From positions 1 to 59,075 of the forward strand of contig CALUWM010000012.1 in assembly GCA_944324485.1 (NCBI GenBank): 59,075 nucleotides of DNA. The letters run 5' to 3'. Every line of letters starts with the position of its first letter. The first letter of the stretch is position 1. Shown one piece after another: positions 44,066 through 52,951 of the stretch. The notes beneath the pieces are model-generated. The model was not told where the DNA came from and ran no database searches. It was given only the letters and a program-made list of their open reading frames with translations. Position numbers and translations under genes: made by a program. The DNA is from Candidatus Gastranaerophilales bacterium. GTDB taxonomy: Bacteria > Cyanobacteriota > Vampirovibrionia > Gastranaerophilales > Gastranaerophilaceae.

Positions 44066-44368
44066 TTAAATTCTATTATATCTACCGGAATAATACGCAG
44101 GTGAATATCTCTGTCTTGCAGTAAGAGGCATGTGTGTTTGTCTTTTTTCAATATTTGGATATGAACTATATCTATTTGGATATTTTATATTTCTGGTAGG
44201 ACTTGTATTATATCGCATCTGTTTTCTTTGTGCCATCATTCTTTGATTTTGAAGCATCTGCTGAACACCAAGATATTCCTTATATTGATACTCACCAAAA
44301 TCTGCACCGATAGCATACAAAGGAATACTAAAAATAAACAAAAAGAAAATAAATAAAAATCTTGACAT
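44066..44368 (-). CDS. Small secreted Tyr/Arg-rich protein
   Basis: A 100-residue protein with a clean signal peptide (1-21, FIFFLFIFSIPLYAIGA). The mature part is basic, Gln/Met-rich at ~32-50 (LQNQRMMAQRKQM) and Tyr/Arg/Pro/Ser-rich beyond, with no Cys; it looks disordered. No family recognised. The strand, signal peptide and a TATAAT box exactly 6 nt before the ATG support a real gene. Confidence 0.65.
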   Translation of the reverse strand: MSRFLFIFFLFIFSIPLYAIGADFGEYQYKEYLGVQQMLQNQRMMAQRKQMRYNTSPTRNIKYPNRYSSYPNIEKRQTHMPLTARQRYSPAYYSGRYNRI

Positions 44369-44374
44369 AAAAAA

Positions 44375-44380
44375 ATTATA
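44375..44380 (-). promoter_or_regulatory. Consensus -10 placed for a leaderless mRNA
   Basis: Minus-strand TATAAT (44380 to 44375), then six T, then the ATG at 44368. A TTGTTT 16 bp upstream may act as a weak -35. Confidence 0.5.
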
Positions 44381-44435
44381 TTAACATCATACAAAAAAAC
44401 AACAACTCTTTATACGAAATATTAACAATTAATTT

Positions 44436-45446
44436 TTAATTTATATCCCATCTGCCGCATGTACCACCCCAGCGAGCAATTATATTTCCTTTTATGTCAG
44501 ATATTTTTTTAATTTCACTTCTTTCTTGCTGTTCTTTGCCTTCAAGAATAGTTATAACTTCGCAATTATTTGAACATCCGGTGCAAGAACAAGTTATGCT
44601 ATGAAATTCCATATCCTTAATTGTCCAACCTTTGAATTTTGTAGGACGATTTGTATATTGATGATGTTCCATTGCAAGCATAGCTGCCCCAATTGCTCCC
44701 ATTGTTTGGTGGTTATCAGGAACGATAATTTTATGTCCCAAAGCTTCTTCGAAAGCTTTTACCATTCCCTTATTTGTTGCAACTCCCCCTTGGAATGATA
44801 TTGAAGGCAATAAATCCTTGCCTAAAGCAAGATTTGAAATATAATTTCTTACCAAAGCCTGACATAAACCATACAATAAATCCTCAACAGCATAACCGAG
44901 TTGTTGTTTATGAATTAAATCAGATTCGGCAAAAACCCCGCAGCGTCCGGCAATTCTTGCAGGAGATTTTGATTGAAGCGCAATATCACCAAAATCTTTT
45001 ATATCTACATTTAATCTTTGTGCCTGATGATCAAGAAAACTTCCTGTTCCTGCGGCACATACGGTATTCATGGCAAAATCTGTAACAATACCGTCTCTTA
45101 AAATAATTATCTTAGAGTCTTGCCCGCCAATTTCCAGAATAGTTTGAACATCCGGTATTGCACTTGAAGCCGCAACTGCATGAGCAGTAATTTCATTCTT
45201 GATTACATCAGCACCAACCAACGCACCTGCTAAATTTCTTCCTGAGCCGGTTGTTCCGACTGAACAAATTTCATATTCTCTGCCATTAGCTTGAGCTAAA
45301 ATATTATCCAGACACTTTTGAACAGCTATAACAGGTTGTCCTGCTGTTCTTGTCATATAACTATCAACATATTTTCCGTTTTCATCAACAAGAGCTATCT
45401 TAGTAGTAACGGAACCTACATCTATTCCTAAATAAACTTTCATCAT
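44436..45446 (-). CDS. BadF/BcrA-type ATPase, CoA-dehydratase activator-like
   Basis: A 336-residue ASKHA-fold ATPase of COG1924. It begins VYLGIDVGSVTTKIALVDE; then ILEIGGQDSKII, CAAGTGSFLDHQAQRL and AGRCGVFAESDLIH supply the two Cys that hold a [4Fe-4S] cluster between dimer halves in HgdC-type activators. The C-terminal ~60 residues add a Cys-rich CSCTGCSNNC. Such proteins drive an electron into 2-hydroxyacyl-CoA dehydratases or benzoyl-CoA reductases, but no such partner lies in the window. TAAAAT ends 6 nt before the first of two ATGs; no Shine-Dalgarno sequence. Confidence 0.9.
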   Translation of the reverse strand: MMKVYLGIDVGSVTTKIALVDENGKYVDSYMTRTAGQPVIAVQKCLDNILAQANGREYEICSVGTTGSGRNLAGALVGADVIKNEITAHAVAASSAIPDVQTILEIGGQDSKIIILRDGIVTDFAMNTVCAAGTGSFLDHQAQRLNVDIKDFGDIALQSKSPARIAGRCGVFAESDLIHKQQLGYAVEDLLYGLCQALVRNYISNLALGKDLLPSISFQGGVATNKGMVKAFEEALGHKIIVPDNHQTMGAIGAAMLAMEHHQYTNRPTKFKGWTIKDMEFHSITCSCTGCSNNCEVITILEGKEQQERSEIKKISDIKGNIIARWGGTCGRWDIN

Positions 45447-45452
45447 GACTTA

Positions 45453-45458
45453 ATTTTA
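45453..45458 (-). promoter_or_regulatory. -10 box placed for a leaderless activase mRNA
   Basis: Minus-strand TAAAAT (45458 to 45453), six bases (TAAGTC), then ATG at 45446. No Shine-Dalgarno sequence is present. Confidence 0.4.
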
Positions 45459-45526
45459 ATACAAAAACAAAAATATTAAAAACTTTTAATTTCAATTTAT
45501 GTTATGATAAACAAAAAAGGCTAATT

Positions 45527-46906
45527 ATGAAAAAAACAGAAATTACATTTGGAACAGACGGTTTTAGAGGAATCATAGCAAAAGAATTTACATTTGATAC
45601 AGTAGAAAGAATAATTAAAGCCATAAGCTTATACTTGCGCAATCTAAAATCAAATAAAAACACTGTAATAATTGGCTACGATCCAAGATTTATGGCTAAA
45701 GATTTTGCAATCTTTAGCGCAGAGCTTATGAAAACATATGGTTTTAATATTATTTTATCATCAAAAGTAGTTCCAACACCGATTGTAGCGTATTGTGCAA
45801 AATACTATCCTAATTCAATAGGGGCAATCATGCTCACCGCTTCTCACAACCCTAAAGAATATCAAGGAATTAAATTTATACCAAACTATGGCGGACCGGC
45901 AACAAAAAAAATAACAGATGAAATTTTAAAATACGCAGATAAAGAAATTTCAGTTAAAAATGAAGGAAATATCTCAATTCAAAATCTGGAAGATGATTAT
46001 ATTAAACATCTTGAAAATATTATTGACTTTAAATTAATTGCAAAAAAACAACCAAAAATCATATATGACGGGCTTTTTTCCTCCTCTATCGGATATTTTG
46101 ACAAAATTTTAGAAAAAAACAACATAAAATTCGAAAGCTTCAATATGTACCACTCATCAGACTTTGGAGGAGGCTTACCGGAACCCAAAGAAAAATATAT
46201 GAAAAATAAAAAAACAGGTTACATTGTTATAGCTAACGATGGAGATGCTGATAGATACGGTGTTCTAGATGAAGACGGAAACTATGTAAGTCCAAATATA
46301 ATCCTTGCTTTACTTTTAAAATATCTAAAAATTGATAAAAAAATTCAAGGTAAAATGATAAAAACAGTTGGAGTTAGTAAACTCGTTGAAATTGTTGCAG
46401 AAAAAACAAACACTGAAATCATAACAACTCCGGTTGGTTTTAAATGGCTATCTGAAGCTATGAGAAATAATGAAACAATACTCGCAGGAGAAGATTCAGG
46501 GGGGCTTTCAAGCGGAAATCATATCCCTGAAAAAGATGGAATTTATGCAAATCTATTAATTTTAGAAATGATGTCTTATAAAAATAAATCATTGAAAGAA
46601 TTAGTTAACGAGATTAACGATTTTGCAGGAATAAAATTTTACACAGACAGAATTGATGTAAAATTAGAAAATGACATCCAAGCTGAAAAATTAAAAGAAA
46701 AATTCAATGAATTCAATTTTATCGCAGATTACAAAATAATAGACAAAAACTTCATTGACGGAACAAAAATAACACTTGAAGATAATTTAAGTTCTTTATT
46801 AATAAGAAAAAGTGGCACAGAACCCCTGTATAGATTTTACATTGAAAGTAACGACACAGATAAACTAAATAAAATTAAAGTCTTTATTAAACAAAACGCT
46901 CTTTAA
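45527..46906 (+). CDS. Phosphoglucomutase/phosphomannomutase family protein
   Basis: A 459-residue alpha-D-phosphohexomutase. FGTDGFRGII near the N-terminus, phosphoserine loop TASHNPKEYQGIKF, metal loop NDGDADRYGV, sugar loop AGEDSGGLSS and the phosphate-binding RKSGTEPLYRFYIE. Interconverts hexose-1- and hexose-6-phosphate, feeding nucleotide sugars or glycogen. The substrate cannot be fixed from sequence. AAAAAAGG precedes the ATG. Its stop interlocks with the HDOD stop (TTAA). Confidence 0.93.
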   Translation: MKKTEITFGTDGFRGIIAKEFTFDTVERIIKAISLYLRNLKSNKNTVIIGYDPRFMAKDFAIFSAELMKTYGFNIILSSKVVPTPIVAYCAKYYPNSIGAIMLTASHNPKEYQGIKFIPNYGGPATKKITDEILKYADKEISVKNEGNISIQNLEDDYIKHLENIIDFKLIAKKQPKIIYDGLFSSSIGYFDKILEKNNIKFESFNMYHSSDFGGGLPEPKEKYMKNKKTGYIVIANDGDADRYGVLDEDGNYVSPNIILALLLKYLKIDKKIQGKMIKTVGVSKLVEIVAEKTNTEIITTPVGFKWLSEAMRNNETILAGEDSGGLSSGNHIPEKDGIYANLLILEMMSYKNKSLKELVNEINDFAGIKFYTDRIDVKLENDIQAEKLKEKFNEFNFIADYKIIDKNFIDGTKITLEDNLSSLLIRKSGTEPLYRFYIESNDTDKLNKIKVFIKQNAL

Positions 46907-47733
46907 CCGGGCATTGCCATCTCTTTTAAAAATATAGTAGCTTTTGCTAAAACAGTTTCTCTTAAAGCAACCGGATCATTTATACTAAATTCCATTTTGT
47001 TCATTATTTTTGGATCAAGTATAGGTGATTGAATATTAGGTTGCACCAACCTATCAGCACAATAAACAATGCCGCAAACAGTTGGAAGAGAACTTTGCGC
47101 AGGATCATGATGATACCTTATGCAATTTGTTAAAATTACAGGTAATTGCCATTTTTTAGAAATTAAAGCTCCTAAAACACAATGGTTTGTACCAAATTGA
47201 GCATCTTCAACTTCAATTAAATCAACATTTCCTTGTGCAGCCAAATATCTTACTTTTGAATATTTTAAAGGATTTTTTGAATTTAAAAGCATTTTACCTA
47301 TGTCATGCAAAAAACCTATAACAAAAGCGTCATCCGGATTTATTACTTTATATTCTTTTGCTAAGATTTCTGCCGCAACAGCACACTTAATAGAATGTTC
47401 CCATAATTCTCTGCTGCCTTGAGCCGTCATCATCTGTTTTAAAGCTAAACTCATTATTATATTTTTAGCTTTCATCATTCCTAAAACAACAAGAGCTTTA
47501 TTAATAGAAGTTATTTGCTGTCTAAAGCCATAAAAAGCAGAATTAACAAGACTCAATGTCTTAGTTGAAATTGCTTGATCAACTTGCATTATTTTTGCAA
47601 GCTCAGCAATACCCGTTGTAGGGTTCTTAATAACACTCAACGCCTTAACCATAACATTTGGCATTGGCGGGATGTCTTTAAATTCAGCAACCACTTGCTG
47701 CGGATCAAGCTTATTTGAATTATTATTCATCAT
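46903..47733 (-). CDS. HDOD-domain signalling protein
   Basis: A 276-residue protein with one HDOD domain spanning ~20-215: LPPMPNVMVKALSVIKNP-type start, TLSLVNSAFYGFRQQITSINKALVVLGM, and HDIGKML near residue 143, with CIRYHHDPAQ. Most HDOD proteins are non-catalytic signalling scaffolds although an HD pair is visible here. Last gene of the tagA-ftsEX operon, 5 nt after ftsX. Confidence 0.88.
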   Translation of the reverse strand: MMNNNSNKLDPQQVVAEFKDIPPMPNVMVKALSVIKNPTTGIAELAKIMQVDQAISTKTLSLVNSAFYGFRQQITSINKALVVLGMMKAKNIIMSLALKQMMTAQGSRELWEHSIKCAVAAEILAKEYKVINPDDAFVIGFLHDIGKMLLNSKNPLKYSKVRYLAAQGNVDLIEVEDAQFGTNHCVLGALISKKWQLPVILTNCIRYHHDPAQSSLPTVCGIVYCADRLVQPNIQSPILDPKIMNKMEFSINDPVALRETVLAKATIFLKEMAMPG

Positions 47734-47738
47734 ATTTT

Positions 47739-48653
47739 TTATACCTGCAAATGTTTCTTGATACTCATAAAGCTTCCTATTGAGCCAAATGCGACACCAA
47801 GAGTTAATACACTAAATAATACGGTAAATTGTGCAAATGGGTCAATCGAAATCATGAAAAATTCATGCATTTTAATTATATAATTTTGCACAATATCAAT
47901 CGGAATAATTGCAACAAGAGCGCCTAGAAAGCCATAAATAGCACCTTGTAACACCAAAGGAGTTTTAATATACCAATTAGATACGCCCATCAAACGCATT
48001 ATCTCAATCTCCTCTTTTCTCGACTGAATTACTAATTCTATTGTATTGTTTATAATCGCAATTGTCAAAATACAAACAATAACGACAAACACAAAAGTAG
48101 CTGTGTTTATAATAGCATTAATCATTTCAAATTTCTGAACAAGATCTTGAGCATAACTTGCGTCATCTACTCCTGGAACTTTTTTTAAACTTGCAATAAC
48201 AGATGCAATATTTTTTGTATCATCCAACTTTAATCTTAGAGTATTAGGAAGAGGATTTGTTATATCCGGAACGTCAATTTCTTTTTTTAATTGAATCCAA
48301 GATGCTTCTTTTGAAATAAAAGAAACCTTAACAACATGTTCTAAATCCCTTACTTTATTAATTGTTGCATTAACATCAGCATCTTGCGATAAATAAGCAC
48401 TCACCTCTAGGGCAGAACCCATTGAAGTTACAAAAGAATTAAGAGCAAGTGTTACTCTAAATATCGAACCAAAAATTGTTAATATTGCTGCAATAGTAGT
48501 TATTATAGCAATATTAACCAATCCCGTCTGAGCAATTCCTTTAACAGTTTCCATTGCTATTCTACATGTTATCCTAATTTCGCTTAACCAATCCTTTGGT
48601 ATACGAGATTTTACTTTTTGTTTTAAATTTTGATTTTTACTTCTTCTAGTCAT
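47739..48653 (-). CDS. ftsX: Cell-division protein FtsX
   Basis: A 304-residue membrane protein: basic N-terminus, segment ~45-68, extracytoplasmic domain (~70-195) with VSAYLSQDADVNATINKVRDLEHVV, then three segments with the FtsX block VIQSRKEEIEIMRLMGVSNWYIKTPLVLQGAIYGFLGAL. With FtsE it controls septal peptidoglycan hydrolases. Overlaps ftsE by 8 nt. Confidence 0.95.
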   Translation of the reverse strand: MTRRSKNQNLKQKVKSRIPKDWLSEIRITCRIAMETVKGIAQTGLVNIAIITTIAAILTIFGSIFRVTLALNSFVTSMGSALEVSAYLSQDADVNATINKVRDLEHVVKVSFISKEASWIQLKKEIDVPDITNPLPNTLRLKLDDTKNIASVIASLKKVPGVDDASYAQDLVQKFEMINAIINTATFVFVVIVCILTIAIINNTIELVIQSRKEEIEIMRLMGVSNWYIKTPLVLQGAIYGFLGALVAIIPIDIVQNYIIKMHEFFMISIDPFAQFTVLFSVLTLGVAFGSIGSFMSIKKHLQV

Positions 48654-49320
48654 AAGTTCCCGCTTGCATATCTCTTACCACCTGCCCGTGGTCAAGTGTT
48701 ATTACTCTTTTTCTAAAATAATTTACCATAGCCTGATCATGAGTTGAAACCAAAATGGTAATTCCTCTCTGGTTAACTTGCTCCAATATTTGCATAACCT
48801 CAAGAGAATTTTTAGGATCAAGATTTCCGGTAGGTTCATCTGCAATTAACAGCGGCGGACCATTTACAATTGCTCTTGCAATAGACACTCTTTGTTGTTC
48901 ACCGCCTGATAATTCACAAGGCTTTGAACGATACTTATCTTCCAAACCGACAACTTTAAGAGCACCCATAACTCTTGATTCAATTTCTCTTGAAGAAATA
49001 CCCATCGTTCTTATTACATATGCAATATTATCGTAAACAGTATGATTTTGCAGAAGTTTATAATCCTGAAATACAATTCCCATGCACCTTCTAAGGCTAG
49101 GAATTTTATTTGGAGACAAATTTCCTATATCAATTCCTGCCACATAAACATTTCCTCTTGTGGGACGCTCTTCAAGATATAACATTTTCATCAAAGTAGA
49201 CTTACCGGCACCGGAAGAACCAACAAGAAAAACAAATTCCCCAGGGCGAATATGAAGATTTATACCTCTTAAAGCATACTTATTTTTATACTGTTTAACT
49301 AAATCTCTTACTACTATCAT
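48646..49320 (-). CDS. ftsE: Cell-division ATP-binding protein FtsE
   Basis: 224-residue ABC ATPase: Walker A GSSGAGKSTL, Q-loop VFQDYKLL, signature LSGGEQQRVSIARAI, Walker B LLIADEPTGNLDP, and the switch His in VSTHD. Partner of FtsX. It overlaps the transketolase C-terminal gene by 4 nt, an unusual operon partner. Confidence 0.96.
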   Translation of the reverse strand: MIVVRDLVKQYKNKYALRGINLHIRPGEFVFLVGSSGAGKSTLMKMLYLEERPTRGNVYVAGIDIGNLSPNKIPSLRRCMGIVFQDYKLLQNHTVYDNIAYVIRTMGISSREIESRVMGALKVVGLEDKYRSKPCELSGGEQQRVSIARAIVNGPPLLIADEPTGNLDPKNSLEVMQILEQVNQRGITILVSTHDQAMVNYFRKRVITLDHGQVVRDMQAGTYD

Positions 49321-50270
49321 TTTACATCCATAAATTTTATTATTTTTTCGTAAATTTTTCTATCAGTCAACCCGTAAAACTCCAACAACTGACGCTGTTC
49401 ACCCGACTGACCAAAAGTATCCTTTGTTCCTATTCTATATACTTTTGAAGGCGCATGTTGTGATAAACTTTCACAAACAGCAGAACCAAGCCCACCTATT
49501 ACACTATGATTTTCCACAACTACAACTTTTTTAGTTTTCAATGCACTTTGTTTTAAAGTAGTATGGTAAAAAGGCTTTACAACAGGATAATGCAGAACAT
49601 CTGCCTCAATTCCAACCTCATGTAACATTTTAGCTGCTTCAAGAACTTCAAACAATGTTTCACCGTTTGAAACTATTGTTAAATCTTTACCTTCCCTAAT
49701 CTTAACACCCGCAACAGGATTAAATTTATATAATTCAGGGTCAAAAATTTGTTTTAAATTTGTTCTTGGAATTCTTATATACATAGGTCCTGAAGTATTT
49801 GCTGCATATTCTATTACATCATTAACTTCGGTACAGTCTGCAGGAACTATAACCTTCATATCAGGAATAGAACGCATATAAGAAATATCCTCTAAAGCCT
49901 GATGCGAAGCACCATCTTCACCGACTGTTATTCCGCCGTGAGTTGCTACAATTTTTACATTTAACTTTGAATAACAAATTGTATTTCTGATTTGATCCAA
50001 ACATCTTGCAGTAGCAAACATAGCAAAAGTACTTGCAAAAACAACTTTTCCGCCATATGCAAGTCCGGCAGCCGTTCCCATCATGTCCTGTTCTGCTATA
50101 CCGCAGTTAAAAAATCTTTCAGGATATGCTTTTGCAAACTTACAAGTTTGTGTTGAACAAGACAAATCGGCATCCAAAACAACAATATTAGGATTTTTTG
50201 CACCCAACTCAACTAATTTTTCACCGTAACAATTTCTTGGAGAACCCGTCTTTTGAGCTTTACTTAACAT
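49317..50270 (-). CDS. Transketolase, C-terminal (Pyr/C) subunit
   Basis: 317 residues matching the second half of split transketolase: pyrimidine domain with NIVVLDADLSCSTQT, FFNCGIAEQDMMGTAAGLAYGGK (conserved Glu for TPP activation) and GASHQALEDISYMRSIP, then the C-terminal domain with VVVVENHSVIGGLGSAV. Works with the N-terminal subunit encoded just upstream (11-nt overlap). 1-deoxyxylulose-5-phosphate synthase is excluded by the split form and length. Confidence 0.93.
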   Translation of the reverse strand: MLSKAQKTGSPRNCYGEKLVELGAKNPNIVVLDADLSCSTQTCKFAKAYPERFFNCGIAEQDMMGTAAGLAYGGKVVFASTFAMFATARCLDQIRNTICYSKLNVKIVATHGGITVGEDGASHQALEDISYMRSIPDMKVIVPADCTEVNDVIEYAANTSGPMYIRIPRTNLKQIFDPELYKFNPVAGVKIREGKDLTIVSNGETLFEVLEAAKMLHEVGIEADVLHYPVVKPFYHTTLKQSALKTKKVVVVENHSVIGGLGSAVCESLSQHAPSKVYRIGTKDTFGQSGEQRQLLEFYGLTDRKIYEKIIKFMDVK

Positions 50271-51108
50271 TCAATTCCTCCAATGCCAACTTTAATTCCT
50301 CGTCATTTGGTGCTTTTCCATGCCAAGAAGCATTATTTTCCATAAACGAAACTCCCTTTCCTTTTATGGTATTTGCTATAATTGCAGTCAATTTATTCGA
50401 TTTTTTTGCTTCCATAAACGTTTCTTCTAATTGATTATAATTATGACCATCTACTTCATATACATCAAAACCAAATGCCCTTAATTTTTCATCCAATGGT
50501 TCAAGCGTTTTGACTTCTTGAACTAAACCATCAATTTGTAGATTGTTTTTATCAATTATTACAACCAAATTGTCAAGTTTTTTTGCATTAGCATTCATTA
50601 AACTTTCCCAAACGCTGCCTTCTTGCATTTCTCCATCACCCATCAAGCAAAAAACTTTTGAATTAATTTTATCCAAACGAAGCGAAAGAGCAATTCCAAC
50701 AGCTATTGAAAGCCCTTGTCCCAAAGAACCTGTTGAAACTTCAACCCCCGGAAGTTTTGCTCTGGAACTCGGATGTCCTTGAAGCTTAGAACCTAATTTC
50801 CTAAAACCTGACAGTAAATCTTTTGAAAAGTATCCACAATGAGCTAAAGTAGCATACAAAGCGGTACTTGCATGTCCCTTAGACAAAACGAATCTGTCTC
50901 TTTCTTTAAAATTAACAGCTTTATCCCATTCAAGCGGTACATTTAATATTTTTTTATATAATACCGCCAAAATATCAACACAAGAACAAGCACCACCCGG
51001 ATGACCGGATTTAGCATCATGAATCATCTTTAAACAATCACTTCTAACAGCTCTGCAAAATGCTTCCAATTTGATTAACCCTTCTTTATTACAGTATCTA
51101 TTATACAC
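50260..51108 (-). CDS. Transketolase, N-terminal (TPP-binding) subunit
   Basis: 282 residues as given, with the TPP-binding half: MIHDAKSGHPGGACSCVDILAVLY, SKGHASTALYATLAH, GSLGQGLSIAVGIAL and the GDG motif LMGDGEMQEGSVWE...IIDKNNLQIDG. The frame opens at a GTG (51108), which would overlap tagA by 34 nt; a TTG at 51069 with AAGAAGGG upstream is an equally good start and gives a family-typical N-terminus. With its partner it shuttles two-carbon units in the pentose-phosphate pathway. Confidence 0.92.
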   Translation of the reverse strand: MYNRYCNKEGLIKLEAFCRAVRSDCLKMIHDAKSGHPGGACSCVDILAVLYKKILNVPLEWDKAVNFKERDRFVLSKGHASTALYATLAHCGYFSKDLLSGFRKLGSKLQGHPSSRAKLPGVEVSTGSLGQGLSIAVGIALSLRLDKINSKVFCLMGDGEMQEGSVWESLMNANAKKLDNLVVIIDKNNLQIDGLVQEVKTLEPLDEKLRAFGFDVYEVDGHNYNQLEETFMEAKKSNKLTAIIANTIKGKGVSFMENNASWHGKAPNDEELKLALEELNVK

Positions 51109-51806
51109 TTTATCAAAAATATTGGCAAAGTCGGAAATATGCGCCTAAACCTCTCCGGCTGTTTTACGGTTCTATACAGCCATTCAAGTCCAAGCTTTCT
51201 ATATATTTCGGGTGATTCTTTTACAATTCCCGAAAATACATCAAAGCTACCACCTACTCCAACCATAACACAACCGGACAATTTCTCTTTCAATTTCACA
51301 ATAAATTCTTCTTGTTTAGGTGAACCCAATCCAACAAGCATAATTTGCGGATTAGCATCAACTATTTCTTTTATTATTTCATCATCATTTTGAAAATAAC
51401 CGTTCCTTGAATATACAATTTCTAAAGATGGGTACTGCTTTAAGAAATTTTCTTTTGTTTTTTGAATAACCTCTTCCTTAGCCCCCAAAAAACCAACCCT
51501 ATACTTATCGTTGGAAGCAAGTTGAATTAATTTTCTTGAAAAATCTACTCCCCTAATCTGATTTTGGCTAATTCCTTTAAGCTTCAGCGCTATTTTCACG
51601 CCAACACCATCAGCAATATTCAAATCAGAAGAATTTAAAATATTAAAGAAAGAAGAATTATTCTGCGCATTCATTATCATCTCAGGGTTAATCGTAATGA
51701 TATGAAAATTTCTTTTTTCTTCTATTGATTCCTTTGAAAGCTTTAAAGCTTCATTTTCATCTAATAAATCAACAGGACAACTCAAGACGGTAGTTTTCTT
51801 TTTCAT
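51075..51806 (-). CDS. WecG/TagA/CpsF family (GT26) glycosyltransferase
   Basis: A 243-residue cytosolic, membrane-peripheral enzyme. NPEMIMNAQNNSSFFNIL, IADGVGVKIALKLKG, VDFSRKLIQLASN, VGFLGAKEEV, LVGLGSPKQEEFI and VGVGGSFDVFSGIVKESPEIYRKLGLEWLYRTVKQPERFRR are GT26 hallmarks, with the catalytic Asp in ADGVG. It adds an N-acetylmannosamine-type sugar to a polyprenyl-linked intermediate. First gene of its operon. TGTTAGTAT ends 6 nt before the ATG. Confidence 0.93.
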   Translation of the reverse strand: MKKKTTVLSCPVDLLDENEALKLSKESIEEKRNFHIITINPEMIMNAQNNSSFFNILNSSDLNIADGVGVKIALKLKGISQNQIRGVDFSRKLIQLASNDKYRVGFLGAKEEVIQKTKENFLKQYPSLEIVYSRNGYFQNDDEIIKEIVDANPQIMLVGLGSPKQEEFIVKLKEKLSGCVMVGVGGSFDVFSGIVKESPEIYRKLGLEWLYRTVKQPERFRRIFPTLPIFLIKCIIDTVIKKG

Positions 51807-51812
51807 AAACCT

Positions 51813-51821
51813 ATACTAACA
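51813..51821 (-). promoter_or_regulatory. Extended -10 box placed for a leaderless tagA operon mRNA
   Basis: Minus-strand TGT-TAGTAT (51821 to 51813), six bases (AGGTTT), ATG at 51806. The AGG in that spacer is too close to act as a normal Shine-Dalgarno. Confidence 0.45.
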
Positions 51822-51880
51822 TAAACTGACCCAAATTATAAAAATGTAAAGTATTTTTTTACGTTTATAGAGTTTTTTGT

Positions 51881-51909
51881 TTGACTATAAAATTCATGTA
51901 GATTAAAAT
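51881..51909 (+). promoter_or_regulatory. Promoter of the Gfo/Idh/MocA gene
   Basis: TTGACT (51881-51886), 17-bp spacer, TAAAAT (51904-51909). The ~30-nt leader contains AAAGGA and AGAAGGA before the ATG at 51946. Confidence 0.7.
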
Positions 51910-51945
51910 TTAATTAAACTAAAGGAATCAAGAAGGATTTATCTA

Positions 51946-52938
51946 ATGAATAAATGTGTAGCTGTAATAGGTTGCGGCATATGGGGAAGAAACATAGTTA
52001 GAAATTTTTATAATCTTGGCGCACTTCATAGTGTTTGCGACTTAGATGAAGAAAATTTAAAAATGATAAAAGAACTTTATCATGACATAAATATTACAAA
52101 AAATTTTGACGAACTTTTATCAAATCCTGAAATAAAAGCTATGTGTATAGTTACCCCAAGCCACACTCATTTCAATATGGTTAAAAAAGCCCTTCTTGCA
52201 AACAAACACGTATATGTTGAAAAACCAATTTCAACATCAGCACAAGAAACAAAAGAATTAAAAGACTTAGCTGAAAAAATGAATGTTAAACTTCTTGTTG
52301 GGCATTTGCTTCTTTATCATCCAGCAGTAAACAGGTTAAAAATGCTTATAGCTCAAGGGGTTCTCGGTAAAATTAAATATGCTCAATCAGACAGATTAAA
52401 TATCAACTATTTTAAAAACGACAGAAGCGTTATGTGGGATTTAGCTCCGCATGATGTGTCTATGATAGCTCATGTTACAGGAAAAGCTCCGTTAAAAGTC
52501 TTGAATGCGGTTGGTGTTGCAAGCGAATTTGAAAACATTTTTGATATAACTCATCTTACAATTGAATTTGAAGATGGTGTCATAGGACAAGTTTCAGATA
52601 GTTGGATTCATCCGCAAAAAAGAGTAAGCCTTCTTGTAAGAGGTGAAAAGGCAACTGCAATACTTGATGACACCTTGACTGAAGGCAAACTTAAAGTATA
52701 CGACAACAAGAAAAATGCACAAAAAGATATAGAAGTCTTTGACTATCTTGAAATAGAACCGTTAAAACTTGAATGTCAACATTTTTTAAACTGCATAGAA
52801 CACGACAAAACTCCCCGCTCAGACGGAGAAAACGGCTATATGATAGTTAAAATACTTGAAGAAGCAGAAAACATTATGCTTGGAGCTAAAAAAGAAATTC
52901 TTGATAAACACGAATTCAAACTCTCAAGAGCAAAATAA
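51946..52938 (+). CDS. Gfo/Idh/MocA family NAD(P)-dependent oxidoreductase
   Basis: 330 residues. Rossmann N-terminus VAVIGCGIWGRNIVRNFYNLG, IVTPSHTHFNMVKKALLANKHVYVEKPIS with the active-site Lys of EKP, then the C-terminal alpha/beta domain with WDLAPHDVSMIAHV holding the catalytic His. Close relatives act on UDP-sugars or sugar alcohols in surface-glycan synthesis; the substrate here is unknown. The cysteine-containing GCGIWG replaces the usual GxGxxG third Gly by a bulkier pattern seen in UDP-sugar dehydrogenases of this group. Confidence 0.88.
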   Translation: MNKCVAVIGCGIWGRNIVRNFYNLGALHSVCDLDEENLKMIKELYHDINITKNFDELLSNPEIKAMCIVTPSHTHFNMVKKALLANKHVYVEKPISTSAQETKELKDLAEKMNVKLLVGHLLLYHPAVNRLKMLIAQGVLGKIKYAQSDRLNINYFKNDRSVMWDLAPHDVSMIAHVTGKAPLKVLNAVGVASEFENIFDITHLTIEFEDGVIGQVSDSWIHPQKRVSLLVRGEKATAILDDTLTEGKLKVYDNKKNAQKDIEVFDYLEIEPLKLECQHFLNCIEHDKTPRSDGENGYMIVKILEEAENIMLGAKKEILDKHEFKLSRAK

Positions 52939-52951
52939 AATAATTTAATAA

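Noticed and set aside
45500-45508. TGTTATGAT as a leaderless-type promoter of the phosphohexomutase
   Set aside because: It lies 18 nt before the ATG and the gene has an AAAAAAGG ribosome-binding site, so it does not fit the fixed-distance pattern.
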